From Candidatus Edwardsbacteria bacterium RifOxyA12_full_54_48 (GTDB taxonomy: Bacteria; Edwardsbacteria; AC1; EtOH8), in contig MFFN01000002.1 in the NCBI GenBank assembly GCA_001777915.1, positions 253,674 through 317,673 on the forward strand: 64,000 nucleotides of DNA. The letters run 5' to 3'. Below are positions 41,877-50,794 of this stretch, piece by piece. Under the pieces are notes generated by a model, which was given only the letters and a program-made list of their open reading frames with translations, ran no database searches and was not told where the DNA came from. Numbering within the stretch: the first letter of the stretch is position 1; every line of letters begins with the position of its first letter. Both the position numbers and the translations under genes were made by a program.

Positions 41877-42389
41877 TTATTTAAAGGCATTGATTATAGC
41901 CGCAACCAATACTTTCAACGGAACATTATTGGCCGGCCAAAATATCATTATCACAATTTGTCCTAGAACATTGGTATATATTCCGGCCAACACATCGTCG
42001 GCCACCACCCCCCACCCGCCGGGGAGTTTTTGGATCTGCCTTGCGCCCAGCGGTTTTATGATATCCATGGCCCGGAACATAAAGAACGCAATCAAAAAGA
42101 CAACCCACGTTTTGGGCAGGAACAACAGAGATATCCACATCCCGGCCACTTCGTCTATCACGATCTTCCCGTTGTCGTGCCCCCATTTTTTCTCGGCCTG
42201 GGTCGCCGACCAGACCCCAAGGAATAATGACAGAGCCAGCAATAATGCACTTACCCATAAAAAAGGCGGCGCCAGCCACCAGATGACAAGAGCCAGCAGG
42301 CTCCCGGCAGTGCCCGGAGCGATTGGGGAATATCCCGAGCCGAAACCTGAGGCCAATATCAAAGCTATTTTATTTTTTATAATTTTCAT
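41877..42389 (-). CDS. pgpA: phosphatidylglycerophosphatase A
   Basis: 170 residues, about four transmembrane helices. SGYSPIAPGTAGSLLALVIW and IVIDEVAGMWISLLFLP match the PgpA signature. It dephosphorylates phosphatidylglycerol phosphate at the inner membrane, directly after PgsA in the pathway. The pgsA gene ends 3 bp upstream. Confidence 0.93.
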   Translation of the reverse strand: MKIIKNKIALILASGFGSGYSPIAPGTAGSLLALVIWWLAPPFLWVSALLLALSLFLGVWSATQAEKKWGHDNGKIVIDEVAGMWISLLFLPKTWVVFLIAFFMFRAMDIIKPLGARQIQKLPGGWGVVADDVLAGIYTNVLGQIVIMIFWPANNVPLKVLVAAIINAFK

Positions 42390-42392
42390 TTT

Positions 42393-42995
42393 TTACATAT
42401 TATCCTTGAACAGTCCCAGGATCAGCCAGCGGTTCTTGATCACATAATCCACCCCGGACAGCAGGGTTAAAAGCATGGCCAGGAACAGCAGGGCATCGAA
42501 AGAGAATTTCAAGTCGGCCAGAAACTGCCAGGAGATGCTGATAAGTCCCGCATCCACGCAATCGTTGAGGCAGATGTGCAGCAGGATCGCGAATACCGCG
42601 GTCATCTGGCTGAAGGTCTTGATCTTGGCCAGAAAACTGGACTCCATCACCTCCCGGCGGTAGGCCACCAGGGTTCTCAGGCCCATTATCAGGAACTCCC
42701 GCCCTATTATGACCATCACCATCCAGGTGCTGGCCGACTTCAGCGCCACGAACGAGATCAGGGCCAGGGCGATCAGGAACTTGTCGGCCACCGGATCCAT
42801 GAACTTCCCGAAGTCGGTCTGCTGCCCGTTCTTGCGGGCCAGATATCCGTCCAGCAGATCGGTGATCGAGGCCAGGATGAAAAGGGCCAGGGCCCCCAGC
42901 CGGGAATAGACATTGTCCACCAGCAGCAGGGCCATGAAGACCGGGCTGATAATCAGCCGGCTCAGAGTGAGGATATTGGGCAGATTCATCGTCAT
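42393..42995 (-). CDS. pgsA: CDP-diacylglycerol--glycerol-3-phosphate 3-phosphatidyltransferase
   Basis: 200 residues, about four to five transmembrane helices. DLLDGYLARKNGQQTDFGKF followed by MDPVADK is the D-G-x2-A-R...G-x3-D-x3-D signature of CDP-alcohol phosphatidyltransferases. It makes phosphatidylglycerol phosphate. A second ATG two codons later (42989) is also possible. Confidence 0.94.
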   Translation of the reverse strand: MTMNLPNILTLSRLIISPVFMALLLVDNVYSRLGALALFILASITDLLDGYLARKNGQQTDFGKFMDPVADKFLIALALISFVALKSASTWMVMVIIGREFLIMGLRTLVAYRREVMESSFLAKIKTFSQMTAVFAILLHICLNDCVDAGLISISWQFLADLKFSFDALLFLAMLLTLLSGVDYVIKNRWLILGLFKDNM

Positions 42996-43112
42996 GTCGT
43001 AAATTTAACAGATTTTGCAAGCTATGTCAAACAATAAAGTTAGCCCAATTATTAAGGATAGCCCAGGAACCTGATTCCCGGCCAGGCACTCTAATATTTA
43101 TTAAACAAAAGC

Positions 43113-43141
43113 TTGACAAACGCATATTCGCTGGTTATCAT
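43113..43141 (+). promoter_or_regulatory. sigma-70 promoter of the plus-strand secreted gene
   Basis: TTGACA and TATCAT are separated by 17 bp, about 24 bp before the ATG at 43165. An intact GGAG ribosome site lies between. Confidence 0.87.
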
Positions 43142-43164
43142 TGTAAAATGAAAGGAGAACGGAA

Positions 43165-43686
43165 ATGAAAACAAAATTGGCCCTTATTGCCTTATTGTTG
43201 CTTGGCTCTCTTGGGACACCGGGCTTGCTGGCCGATACCGACGTCAAGATCAACATTAACCTGCCTTTGGTTCAGATCAAGGACGAACCGGTGATGGCGG
43301 TGATACCCGGGACCTACATCTATTTCATCTACGGCTACGAGCATGACTTCTTCTACTACGGCGGATACTGGTGGCGGTTTCACCACAACCGCTGGTACCG
43401 GGCCCACCATTACAACGGTCCGTGGAAATACCGAAAGGACAAGTATGTCCCGGCCCCGTTCTTTAAACTCTCCCCCCAGTGGCGCAAGATGACCATAGAC
43501 CATTCCGGCTTCAAATACCAGGAGGTGAAGAAGAACTGGAAACAATGGGAAAAGGGGAAACGCTGGGAGAAGAAGCAGGACAAAAAAGAGATGAAGAAGG
43601 ATAACAAGGAGGAAAAGCAGAACCAGCAGGACGACAAGGACAAGAAAGACAAAGATAACAAGAAATCCGGCAAGGGCCGGAAGTAA
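43165..43686 (+). CDS. small secreted, Lys-rich hypothetical protein
   Basis: 173 residues, not recognised. A signal peptide (KLALIALLLLGSLGTPGLLA) is followed by a Tyr/Trp/His-rich core (YYGGYWWRFHHNRWYRAHHY) and, from about residue 115, a very charged Lys/Glu/Asp-rich tail. The core recalls surface or metal/heme-adjacent YXWW-type proteins but no catalytic motif is visible. It has its own promoter and terminator, and is the only complete protein gene on the plus strand. Confidence 0.82.
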   Translation: MKTKLALIALLLLGSLGTPGLLADTDVKININLPLVQIKDEPVMAVIPGTYIYFIYGYEHDFFYYGGYWWRFHHNRWYRAHHYNGPWKYRKDKYVPAPFFKLSPQWRKMTIDHSGFKYQEVKKNWKQWEKGKRWEKKQDKKEMKKDNKEEKQNQQDDKDKKDKDNKKSGKGRK

Positions 43687-43705
43687 CTTCCGGAGAGAAC
43701 ACAAA

Positions 43706-43733
43706 AAGGGCGCTGAGTTCAGCGCCCTTTTTA
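43706..43733 (+). terminator. rho-independent terminator, usable in both directions
   Basis: AAAGGGCGCTGAGTTCAGCG then CCCTTT: a stem of about 12 bp with a T-run at the 3' side of the plus-strand gene. It also faces the 3' end of the minus-strand gene at 43741. Confidence 0.92.
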
Positions 43734-43740
43734 TTATCAT

Positions 43741-45831
43741 TTATTTTATGACCACCATCTTTTTGACGGCGGTGCTGCCGGCGGCGTTCAGCTGATAGAA
43801 ATAGACGCCGTTGGAGACAGCCCGGCTGTTCCAGTTGATGGTGTTGTTGCCCGCGTTGCCGCGGCCGTTGATGGTGCTGACAACCTGTCCGGCCACGTTG
43901 TAGACCTTGAGGCTGTAGTCCCCGGCCTTGGGTAGGCTGAAGGAGATGACGGTATTGCCGTTCACCGGGTTGGGCCGGTTCTGGTTCAGCACGAAGGGCT
44001 GGACCACATTGACCGGCTTGCCGCTGATGCCGGACCAATCGTTGTGATTTATGATGGTACCGTTATAAAAGAAATCATAGATTTCACTCCAAGGAGATGC
44101 TTCCCCGCCGAAGTGGGAGCGAACCTTGTAGTACCACACCCCGGTCTCGGGCATGCCGGCCACGCCCAAGTAGTTGATGTCCAATAAATCACGGTAGTAC
44201 CAATTGCCGAACCACCAGTCATTTGCCTTGGATATAGTCACCTCATACTGGCCGTTGACGCCGATGGCCGGTGACCAGATGAAGTTCAGTGTGTCGTTGT
44301 TGACGGTGTCCATCACCCCATCGATAGGGCCGCCCACTCCACTTTCATATGAACCGCATAATAGAGGTGCTATGTATATTTCACTGGGTCTGGTAGGTAC
44401 AGACAGCAATGCGCTAGTAGGAACACTCAGGTAATACAAGCTGTCCATTGTGGCCGGTGGGGCTAATATATGTAACTTTTCCCCTCCGGCGTATTCGGCC
44501 GCTTCGACAAAGCTATAGTCAAAGTTGGCTCCGTCGTTTGTCAGGTAAACGGGCTGCAGCCAGGTGTTGCCGCCATCGGTTGAAGCCACCCCGATAATAT
44601 CGGTGGTGGTATTGGAGTCCTCCGAATAGCCCACATAAGTGGCAAAGATATTGCCATACTGATCATAACTGATGGATGGGTAATCGGCATAGGAACCCAC
44701 CAGGTCGCCCGGCGTCACCCCGGCCAGGTTGCCCGGTATCTCGGATATGCGGGAGCAGGTCCATTGGGAAAGATCACCTGCCGTAGTGGGATGATATTCA
44801 AACAATGCCACGCCGTTCCATACGCTGTCGGAATGAGCATAAAGCAGGTGTGGCCTGTCACCCACCCAGCAGCCATCGAAGCGGTACCACCAGCCGCCAG
44901 AGGTATATTGATAAGGGTGCCCGTTGGCATCGGTGCCGGAAGCTGTTAAAATATTTACCGTCCCCCAATTTATGCCACCATCAGTTGATATCCTGTACAT
45001 GGGGCGGCAATTCCAGGTAATAGTATCCTCCGTTTCCTCCCAGAAGGCGAAAACAGTATCCCCACTGGGAGAGAAAATCCAATCTGCGTTATCCTGGTCG
45101 TTATTTGGTGTATCGTACCAGATGCTCCAGCCCCAGGGATTATCAATATCCCAGGGATATTCCCAATCGCTTAAAGTTTTGTCGGTAGTAAGGGCCACGA
45201 AAAGTGAGGCATCACCACCAAAGGCACCGTGTGGGAATGCACTGCAAATCAATCGAAAATCTACTCCATCATCTGCAATAGACATGTTTGGAAGATACAT
45301 ATTGCCAGAATCTGTGAGAGCGACTGGAGGAATAAGCCAAAGCCCTGACCCAAAGCCACCTAAATCATAAGCTATATTTATTGGCCAAGTTCCAATGTTT
45401 GTTCTATCCTGCCATATATAATAAGGCGTGAAAAAATGATCCGCTGCCAAGGCGGAATAAGTGCGCGAATTCCTGTTGGCAACAATCGTTTGATTATACC
45501 AGTGTTGGCCTACGTCCTCCGAATATGCAAGGGTGAGGTTAGATGGTGCTCCGCCAGAGCCACTATACTGAGAATACAACACCATCAGAGAATCTCCGCT
45601 TTTGCTGGAAACAATGCTTTTAGCACAGCCCGGTGTTATGGTCCGCCAGGCATCTACATAGCCCATGGGGCCGATAACCATCATTCCCGCCGGCCTCTTG
45701 GCGGCCGGTGATTTCACGGGCAAGTTTTGATCGGCAGGCCCTTCGCGGGGTATACCCTTTTTGACCGGAGCGGCTAAAAGGCATGTCCAGCCGATAAGCA
45801 AAGCAAAAGAAACCAACCATGATCTTTTCAT
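43741..45831 (-). CDS. secreted protein with C-terminal type IX-like sorting domain
   Basis: 696 residues. A signal peptide (RSWLVSFALLIGWTCLLA) precedes a BNR/sialidase-like central part with recurring W and SxD-type loops (YSEDVGQHWYNQTIVANRNS, STDGGINWGTVN, STDGGNTWLQPVYL), then a FnIII-like region. The C-terminus NQNRPNPVNGNTVISFSLPK to GVYFYQLNAAG resembles T9SS type A sorting domains (FlgD-Ig-like). Function is probably surface-attached or secreted; substrate unknown. It has its own promoter with an operator-like palindrome. Confidence 0.85.
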   Translation of the reverse strand: MKRSWLVSFALLIGWTCLLAAPVKKGIPREGPADQNLPVKSPAAKRPAGMMVIGPMGYVDAWRTITPGCAKSIVSSKSGDSLMVLYSQYSGSGGAPSNLTLAYSEDVGQHWYNQTIVANRNSRTYSALAADHFFTPYYIWQDRTNIGTWPINIAYDLGGFGSGLWLIPPVALTDSGNMYLPNMSIADDGVDFRLICSAFPHGAFGGDASLFVALTTDKTLSDWEYPWDIDNPWGWSIWYDTPNNDQDNADWIFSPSGDTVFAFWEETEDTITWNCRPMYRISTDGGINWGTVNILTASGTDANGHPYQYTSGGWWYRFDGCWVGDRPHLLYAHSDSVWNGVALFEYHPTTAGDLSQWTCSRISEIPGNLAGVTPGDLVGSYADYPSISYDQYGNIFATYVGYSEDSNTTTDIIGVASTDGGNTWLQPVYLTNDGANFDYSFVEAAEYAGGEKLHILAPPATMDSLYYLSVPTSALLSVPTRPSEIYIAPLLCGSYESGVGGPIDGVMDTVNNDTLNFIWSPAIGVNGQYEVTISKANDWWFGNWYYRDLLDINYLGVAGMPETGVWYYKVRSHFGGEASPWSEIYDFFYNGTIINHNDWSGISGKPVNVVQPFVLNQNRPNPVNGNTVISFSLPKAGDYSLKVYNVAGQVVSTINGRGNAGNNTINWNSRAVSNGVYFYQLNAAGSTAVKKMVVIK

Positions 45832-45864
45832 ATCCGCCTCCGCAAATAATTAAAGGATGGGACC

Positions 45865-45894
45865 CTTCAGGTGTCCGATACCGGACGTCTGAAG
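45865..45894 (-). promoter_or_regulatory. operator-like palindrome overlapping -10/+1
   Basis: Arms CTTCAG...GTCCG and CGGAC...CTGAAG, about 11 of 13 bases per arm matched. It overlaps the predicted -10 and start of the 45831 gene, so it may be a repressor site or a 5' hairpin. Confidence 0.6.
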
Positions 45895-45921
45895 TATAAT
45901 CCCACCCTATCTGAATGTCAA
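45893..45921 (-). promoter_or_regulatory. sigma-70 promoter of the secreted sorting-domain gene
   Basis: On the minus strand TTGACA and TATACT are exactly 17 bp apart; start predicted near 45886. Confidence 0.85.
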
Positions 45922-45935
45922 TAAATAAATTTATT

Positions 45936-46703
45936 TTATTCTACTTCGAGCACTGCCTTAGCGAACCATTCCTTCACCTGCCGGTATTTGGCCTTCAGGT
46001 CCTCCGGGCCTTTCACAAAATAAAGCTCCTCCAGCCTTTTCACCACCTCCGGCGGCAGGTCGTAATTGGCATATTTTGACCGGAAGGTGTAATGATACGG
46101 AGAGTGCTTCATCCGCAGGACCGCCAGCAGTCCGCTCAGGGCGAAGTTGAAATAGAAATCGAAGGCATCCAGATAATTGCCCCGATTGTATTCCTTGTCG
46201 AAGAACAGCTGAAAGATGTCCAACCGAACCTTGGCCCGCTCCAACGCCATTAACATGTTTTGTTTGAATTTCTCCCTGTCCAGCGGCTGGGAGGCGATGA
46301 TATTCTTGCGGTCGAAATGAACTATCGGATTGCCGTGGATCTCCGGCTCCAGGAACTTATCCGGCTTTTCCAGATCGCCCACCGCCAGATCTATCAGCAG
46401 GAACGGGCTGGCCTGCCTCAACCGGTAGAATTTCTGGAAGAAACCATGGGAGGTAGGCTGGGGAACATCGAAGATCAGGTCGAACCCGACCAGCTTTTCA
46501 ATGGCCGTTTCAACGGTTTCGAAGACCCGGGGGATGGACTCCCAGTCGGCGATGACCATGAAGTCTATGTCGCTCCACTGGTCCACCCGGCCAAAGGCCG
46601 CCGCCCCGCCCTGCCACAGGGCGTGGACATAACTGAATGGTTCCAAGGCGTTTACCACGGCCTTGATGATCTGTTCCCTCTGCAACTTGTTTTCGGCCAT
46701 CAT
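45936..46703 (-). CDS. nucleotidyltransferase-domain protein
   Basis: 255 residues. GGAAAFGRVDQWSDIDFMVI near residue 30 is the G-S-x-A-x-G-R-x-D-x-x-SDID-type motif of a nucleotidyltransferase fold, as in aminoglycoside adenylyltransferases. A helical C-terminal half of about 110 residues follows (HYTFRSKYANYDLPPEVVKR). The activity and substrate cannot be told. It starts 16 bp after the TPR gene stop, possibly in the same operon. Confidence 0.78.
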   Translation of the reverse strand: MMAENKLQREQIIKAVVNALEPFSYVHALWQGGAAAFGRVDQWSDIDFMVIADWESIPRVFETVETAIEKLVGFDLIFDVPQPTSHGFFQKFYRLRQASPFLLIDLAVGDLEKPDKFLEPEIHGNPIVHFDRKNIIASQPLDREKFKQNMLMALERAKVRLDIFQLFFDKEYNRGNYLDAFDFYFNFALSGLLAVLRMKHSPYHYTFRSKYANYDLPPEVVKRLEELYFVKGPEDLKAKYRQVKEWFAKAVLEVE

Positions 46704-46719
46704 TTGATCCTTTCCGACA

Positions 46720-48147
46720 TTATTCCAATGAAATGCTTTCCAGTTCCTTCACCCACTCCCGGTAATCCTTCCGAAATTGCCAGCCGGGTCGGGAAAGAAT
46801 GGTGTCCTTGGCTTCCTTTCCATACCTGTTTTTTCCTGTCACCCGGTACAGCCGGTAAAGCATCTCGGCCTGTACCTTGATGGAAGCTGCCTTGACCAGC
46901 GGCTCTATTGCCGACTCATAACCTTCCCGGGACATTTCTCCCGTAGCCAAGCGTATCTCGGCTTCGGTTTTGGACAGTCCGGCCAGGTATTCCTGACGGT
47001 TCATAGATTCGGCCAGCTGGCGGGCCTGGCTGACATATTCCAGGGCTAGTGCTGTCTCGGCCAGGGCCAGGGTAGACTTGGCCATATCCCCCAGACATTC
47101 GCACAGATATTCCTTGACCAAAAGTTCCTCGAACAGCTTCCTGGCTGCGGTGTAATCATCCATTGCAAGCCGGTACTCCCCTTTATCTGCCAGAATATTT
47201 CCCCTGGTAAAACAGACTATCGCCTCTCCCCTGCGGTCGCCCATCTGGCGGGCTATATCCAGGCTCTTGCCGACCAGGGACAGGGCCTGGCCAAAATCCG
47301 CCCGGTACGAAAGGACCTTTCCGATGTTGTTGTTCACCACCCTCTCGCCGCCCAAGTTCCCCATCTCCTTGGCGATATCCAGGCTTTGGTAATAGCAGGC
47401 TAGGGCTTTTTCGTAATCCTCCCTGTGGTCGTATATGGCGGCCAGGTTGTTGAGGCCCACCCTAAGCGAGTATTTATCGCCGATCTGTTTGGCAATGGTT
47501 ATCTGTTTTTGGTAGCATTCCTCCGCCAGATCATAATCGCCCCTGGAGAAATGGATGCCGCCCAGGTTAGCATAATCGGTGCCGATCAACTGCAGATTGT
47601 TATCCTCCAGATCGATCTTCATCTTCTGCTCGTTGCACTCCATGGCCCTGTCATGCTCTCCCATATACCAGTACATAAGGCCCATGTTTCCCTGGATGAT
47701 GCTCATCGACTGCCGGTCACCAAGCTGCCTGGCTTGCTGCAGGGCTTGGTCGAAAAACCGGCCGGCCTTTTCGTAATCTCCGGTGTTGCGGTAGAGGTTT
47801 CCCAGGTTTCCCATGGTAGTACAGACCTGGTGCCGGTATCCTCCTTTCTCGCTTATATCCAGGGACTCCTGATATAAAGGCAAAGCCTCCTGGAATCGGC
47901 CCCTCTGCATCAGCAGGAATCCCAGGTGGTTTGTTATCTCGGCTATCATATCTCCGGTGCCGGCTCTCCGCACCACCTCAAGTATCTTTGAATACTGGGA
48001 CTCTGCCTCATTCCAATCTCCGATCTTGGCCAGCACCTCGGTCCGCCGGTTATGAATGGAAAAAGGATAAAAACTGAAGCCCTGCCGGACGGCTGTAGCA
48101 TCGGCAATGGTAAGAATGATATTGTCTTTGAATCTTGATAATTTCAT
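46720..48147 (-). CDS. tetratricopeptide-repeat protein
   Basis: 475 residues. At least eight TPR units, such as ALPLYQESLDISEKGGYRHQ, RFFDQALQQARQLGDRQSMS, CYQKQITIAKQIGDKYSLRV and CYYQSLDIAKEMGNLGGERV, with the spacing of 40 residues typical of Rap/LGN-like repeats. No N-terminal signal peptide or fused kinase or cyclase is seen, so probably cytosolic scaffold or regulator. It follows the korC gene after a hairpin. Confidence 0.88.
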   Translation of the reverse strand: MKLSRFKDNIILTIADATAVRQGFSFYPFSIHNRRTEVLAKIGDWNEAESQYSKILEVVRRAGTGDMIAEITNHLGFLLMQRGRFQEALPLYQESLDISEKGGYRHQVCTTMGNLGNLYRNTGDYEKAGRFFDQALQQARQLGDRQSMSIIQGNMGLMYWYMGEHDRAMECNEQKMKIDLEDNNLQLIGTDYANLGGIHFSRGDYDLAEECYQKQITIAKQIGDKYSLRVGLNNLAAIYDHREDYEKALACYYQSLDIAKEMGNLGGERVVNNNIGKVLSYRADFGQALSLVGKSLDIARQMGDRRGEAIVCFTRGNILADKGEYRLAMDDYTAARKLFEELLVKEYLCECLGDMAKSTLALAETALALEYVSQARQLAESMNRQEYLAGLSKTEAEIRLATGEMSREGYESAIEPLVKAASIKVQAEMLYRLYRVTGKNRYGKEAKDTILSRPGWQFRKDYREWVKELESISLE

Positions 48148-48162
48148 TTTGAGGGGTAATGC

Positions 48163-48195
48163 AGAACAAGCGGGTTAATAAAACCCGCTTGTTCT
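48163..48195 (-). terminator. hairpin after the VorC-type gene
   Basis: A 14-bp perfect stem (AGAACAAGCGGGTT and its complement) with a five-base loop. No T-run follows on the minus strand, so a rho-independent function is less sure. Confidence 0.6.
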
Positions 48196-48205
48196 TGAAA
48201 TTTCC

Positions 48206-48742
48206 TTATATCTTTGTTTCCGCGCCCTTTTTAAGGGCCTTGACATTAAGCTCCAGCATCTCCGGTTTGGCCCGCTTGAAGACCTTGCCCAGGGCCTTGG
48301 CGATGGATTCGACCGATAATGCCCCGGTCAGCCCGGCATAGGCCCCCAGGGCCACCATGTTGGCGATCTTGGTGGTGCCGATCTCCTCGGCGATCTTGTT
48401 GCAGGGCACGTAGGCCACCTTGATGTCGGATCGCTTGGGCCTGGAATTGACCAGCGAACTGTTGATGATCAGCAATCCGCCGGGTTTTATCAACGGCTCG
48501 AACTTGGCCAGGGACGGTTCGTTCATCACTATCACGGTGTCGGGGCGGGAGACCACCGGGCTGGAAACCTCTTCGGAGGCGATGACCACCGAGCAATTGG
48601 CGGTGCCGCCGCGCATCTCGGCGCCGTAGGCCGGAAACCAGGAGACGTTCTTGTTCTCCAGCAGTCCGGCCTGGGCCAGCAGGATGCCGGCCGAGATCAC
48701 CCCCTGTCCGCCGAAACCGGAGATTCTAATTCCTTGATACAT
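48206..48742 (-). CDS. 2-oxoacid:ferredoxin oxidoreductase, gamma subunit
   Basis: 178 residues from ATG 48742. RISGFGGQGVISAGILLAQA and AEMRGGTANCSVVIASEEV are the conserved gamma-domain motifs of PorG/KorC/VorC proteins. A longer frame to 49345 is antisense shadow of the beta gene. Its start overlaps the beta gene stop. Part of a four-subunit enzyme that decarboxylates a 2-oxoacid to acyl-CoA with ferredoxin reduction. Confidence 0.92.
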   Translation of the reverse strand: MYQGIRISGFGGQGVISAGILLAQAGLLENKNVSWFPAYGAEMRGGTANCSVVIASEEVSSPVVSRPDTVIVMNEPSLAKFEPLIKPGGLLIINSSLVNSRPKRSDIKVAYVPCNKIAEEIGTTKIANMVALGAYAGLTGALSVESIAKALGKVFKRAKPEMLELNVKALKKGAETKI

Positions 48743-49497
48743 TATTTCTGCCCTCCTTCCTGTTCCGTGGAGCGGAACACGCCCAGCGGATACAACGGCA
48801 TCATCTTCTCGTCCACAAATTTTGCGCCCTGCAGGGAGGTCATCCCCCAGTTGGTGGGGCACATGGAAAGTATCTCCACCAGCGAGAAGCCTTTTCCCTC
48901 GACCTGATTCTGAAAGGCCTTTTTGATGGCCCGCTTGGTCTTGATCACTCCCTGGGCGCTGCTGACCGCGGTCCGCTCCAGATATCTGGCCCCCTCCAGC
49001 TGGGACAGCAGTTCGCAGACCTTGATAGGATAGCCGTTGACCTTGGGATCGCGCCCCTTGGGACAGGTGGTGGCCGTCTGGCCCACCAGAGTGGTGGGGG
49101 CCATCTGTCCTCCGGTCATGCCATAGATGGCATTGTTGATGAAGATGATGGTGATGTTTTCGGAACGGGCCGCCGAATGGACCGTCTCGGCCATTCCGAT
49201 AGAGGCCAGATCGCCGTCCCCCTGGTAGGAGAACACGATGCAGTCGGGCTGGGAGCGTTTGATGCCGGTGGCGATGGCCGGGCCGCGGCCATGCGGCCCC
49301 TGGATCATGTCGCAGTTGAAATAATCGTCGGAGAACACCGCGCACCCCACCGGGGCCACCCCCACGGTCCTTTGCCTGATATCCAGTTCATCCATCACTT
49401 CGGCGATCAGCCTATGCACTATCCCGTGGCCGCAGCCCGGACAGTAATGCATTTTAATGTCGACCAGGCTGGATGGCTTTTTATTGACAAGCTCCAT
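48742..49497 (-). CDS. 2-oxoacid:ferredoxin oxidoreductase, beta subunit (TPP-binding)
   Basis: 251 residues. MHYCPGCGHGIVHRLIAEVM and the TPP-binding core IVFSYQGDGDLASIGMAETV (GDGD...N pattern with FINNAIYGMTGGQM) identify the TPP beta subunit. It lies between the alpha and gamma genes with one-base overlaps. It decarboxylates the 2-oxoacid at thiamine diphosphate. Confidence 0.94.
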   Translation of the reverse strand: MELVNKKPSSLVDIKMHYCPGCGHGIVHRLIAEVMDELDIRQRTVGVAPVGCAVFSDDYFNCDMIQGPHGRGPAIATGIKRSQPDCIVFSYQGDGDLASIGMAETVHSAARSENITIIFINNAIYGMTGGQMAPTTLVGQTATTCPKGRDPKVNGYPIKVCELLSQLEGARYLERTAVSSAQGVIKTKRAIKKAFQNQVEGKGFSLVEILSMCPTNWGMTSLQGAKFVDEKMMPLYPLGVFRSTEQEGGQK

Positions 49498-50735
49498 TAT
49501 CTACGCCCTCCTTTCTTGGTCGATTTTTTGGCAGTCTTTATTTTTACCGTTTTCTTTTTGATCGGCGGGGATTTTTTAACCGGCTGGGACTTCTTGGTCG
49601 GCTGGGCTTTCTTGGGGGTTTTGGCCTTTTTAGCCGGTTTGATCTTTTCAACTTTTTTAGCCGCCAGCGCCGGCTTGATGCTCTGGTAAAGCTTTTCCAC
49701 CACGGCGAACACTTCCTCGCCCGAGGGGATCCCGGCCGGCCGGGCGTAGAGATCGACCTGGGCAGTGCCATTGACGGCCAGACGAACGTCGTCCACGAAC
49801 TGTCCCTGGCTCATCTCCACCACCAGGAAATTCTCCACCCGTTGGGCCAATTTGGCCAGCTGTTTCTTGGGGAACGGCCACAGGGTGATGGGCCGGAACA
49901 GCCCGACCTTGAGCCCCTTGTCGCGGGCCATCTTCATGGCGGCTGCGGCGATGCGGGAGGAGGTGCCGTAGGCCACCAGCACCAGCTGGGCATCCTGGAT
50001 GTTCTTTTCCTCGAACTGGACCTCGCGGTCCTCGATCTCCTGGAATTTTTTGGCCCGGGCCCAGTTCATCTTCTCCAATTCCCCCTCCCGGAGATCGTAG
50101 GAACGGACGATCCTCTTCTTTCTTCCGGCGGCGTTGCCCAGAGACCAATCGGGTTTCTTTAAGGTGGCCGGATCCACCGGCGTAAATTTGAATTCCACCG
50201 GCTCCATCATCTGCCCCAGGATGCCGTCGGCCAGGATCATGGCCGGCATCCGGTATTTTTCGGCCAGTTCGTAGCATTTCTTGGGGAAATTGCCCATCTC
50301 GTCCACCGAGTTGGGGGCCAGCACGATGGTGTGGTAATCCCCGTGTCCACCGCCCTTGACCGACTGATAGTAGTCGCCCTGGGAGGCGGCGATGTTGCCC
50401 AGCCCCGGGCCGCCCCGGACCACATTGGCAAAGAATATCGGCAGGTCGGCCCCGGCGCAATAGGAGATCCCCTCCTGTTTGAGACTGATGCCCGGACTGG
50501 AGGAGGAGGTCATGGTGCGGATCCCGGTAGCCGCAGCTCCGTAGATCATATTGATGGCCGACACCTCTGATTCGGCCTGGACAAAGGTCCCGCCCGCTTC
50601 GGGAAGGCGCCAGGACATGTACTCCGGCACCTCGTTCTGCGGAGTGATGGGATACCCGGAAAAGAAGCGGCATCCGGCCAGGACCGCGCCCTCGGCCAGA
50701 GCTTCATTGCCCTTCATTAAGATCTTTTCACCCAT
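49497..50735 (-). CDS. vorB: 2-oxoacid:ferredoxin oxidoreductase alpha subunit, VorB-type with Lys-rich tail
   Basis: 412 residues. FFSGYPITPQNEVPEYMSWR and TSSSSPGISLKQEGISYCAG are typical of VorB/KorA alpha subunits; the closest family is 3-methyl-2-oxobutanoate dehydrogenase subunit VorB. Substrate (branched-chain 2-oxoacid or 2-oxoglutarate) is not certain. From about residue 360 the protein has a Lys/Pro-rich tail of about 50 residues (KKAKTPKKAQPTKKSQPVKK), not usual in the family. It ends at the beta gene start. Confidence 0.92.
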   Translation of the reverse strand: MGEKILMKGNEALAEGAVLAGCRFFSGYPITPQNEVPEYMSWRLPEAGGTFVQAESEVSAINMIYGAAATGIRTMTSSSSPGISLKQEGISYCAGADLPIFFANVVRGGPGLGNIAASQGDYYQSVKGGGHGDYHTIVLAPNSVDEMGNFPKKCYELAEKYRMPAMILADGILGQMMEPVEFKFTPVDPATLKKPDWSLGNAAGRKKRIVRSYDLREGELEKMNWARAKKFQEIEDREVQFEEKNIQDAQLVLVAYGTSSRIAAAAMKMARDKGLKVGLFRPITLWPFPKKQLAKLAQRVENFLVVEMSQGQFVDDVRLAVNGTAQVDLYARPAGIPSGEEVFAVVEKLYQSIKPALAAKKVEKIKPAKKAKTPKKAQPTKKSQPVKKSPPIKKKTVKIKTAKKSTKKGGRR

Positions 50736-50794
50736 TTATTTTCTCCTAAAAGTTTAGCTTAAACAGAAAAGGCGTGGACAAGGGTCGATACACT

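Noticed and set aside
40571-41890. cinA extended to 41890
   Set aside because: The extra N-terminus is the translated dispersed palindrome; the family starts at MKAAIITIGNE (41806).
48206-49345. Gamma subunit extended to 379 codons
   Set aside because: The upstream part is a same-strand shadow of the beta subunit; the real start is 48742.
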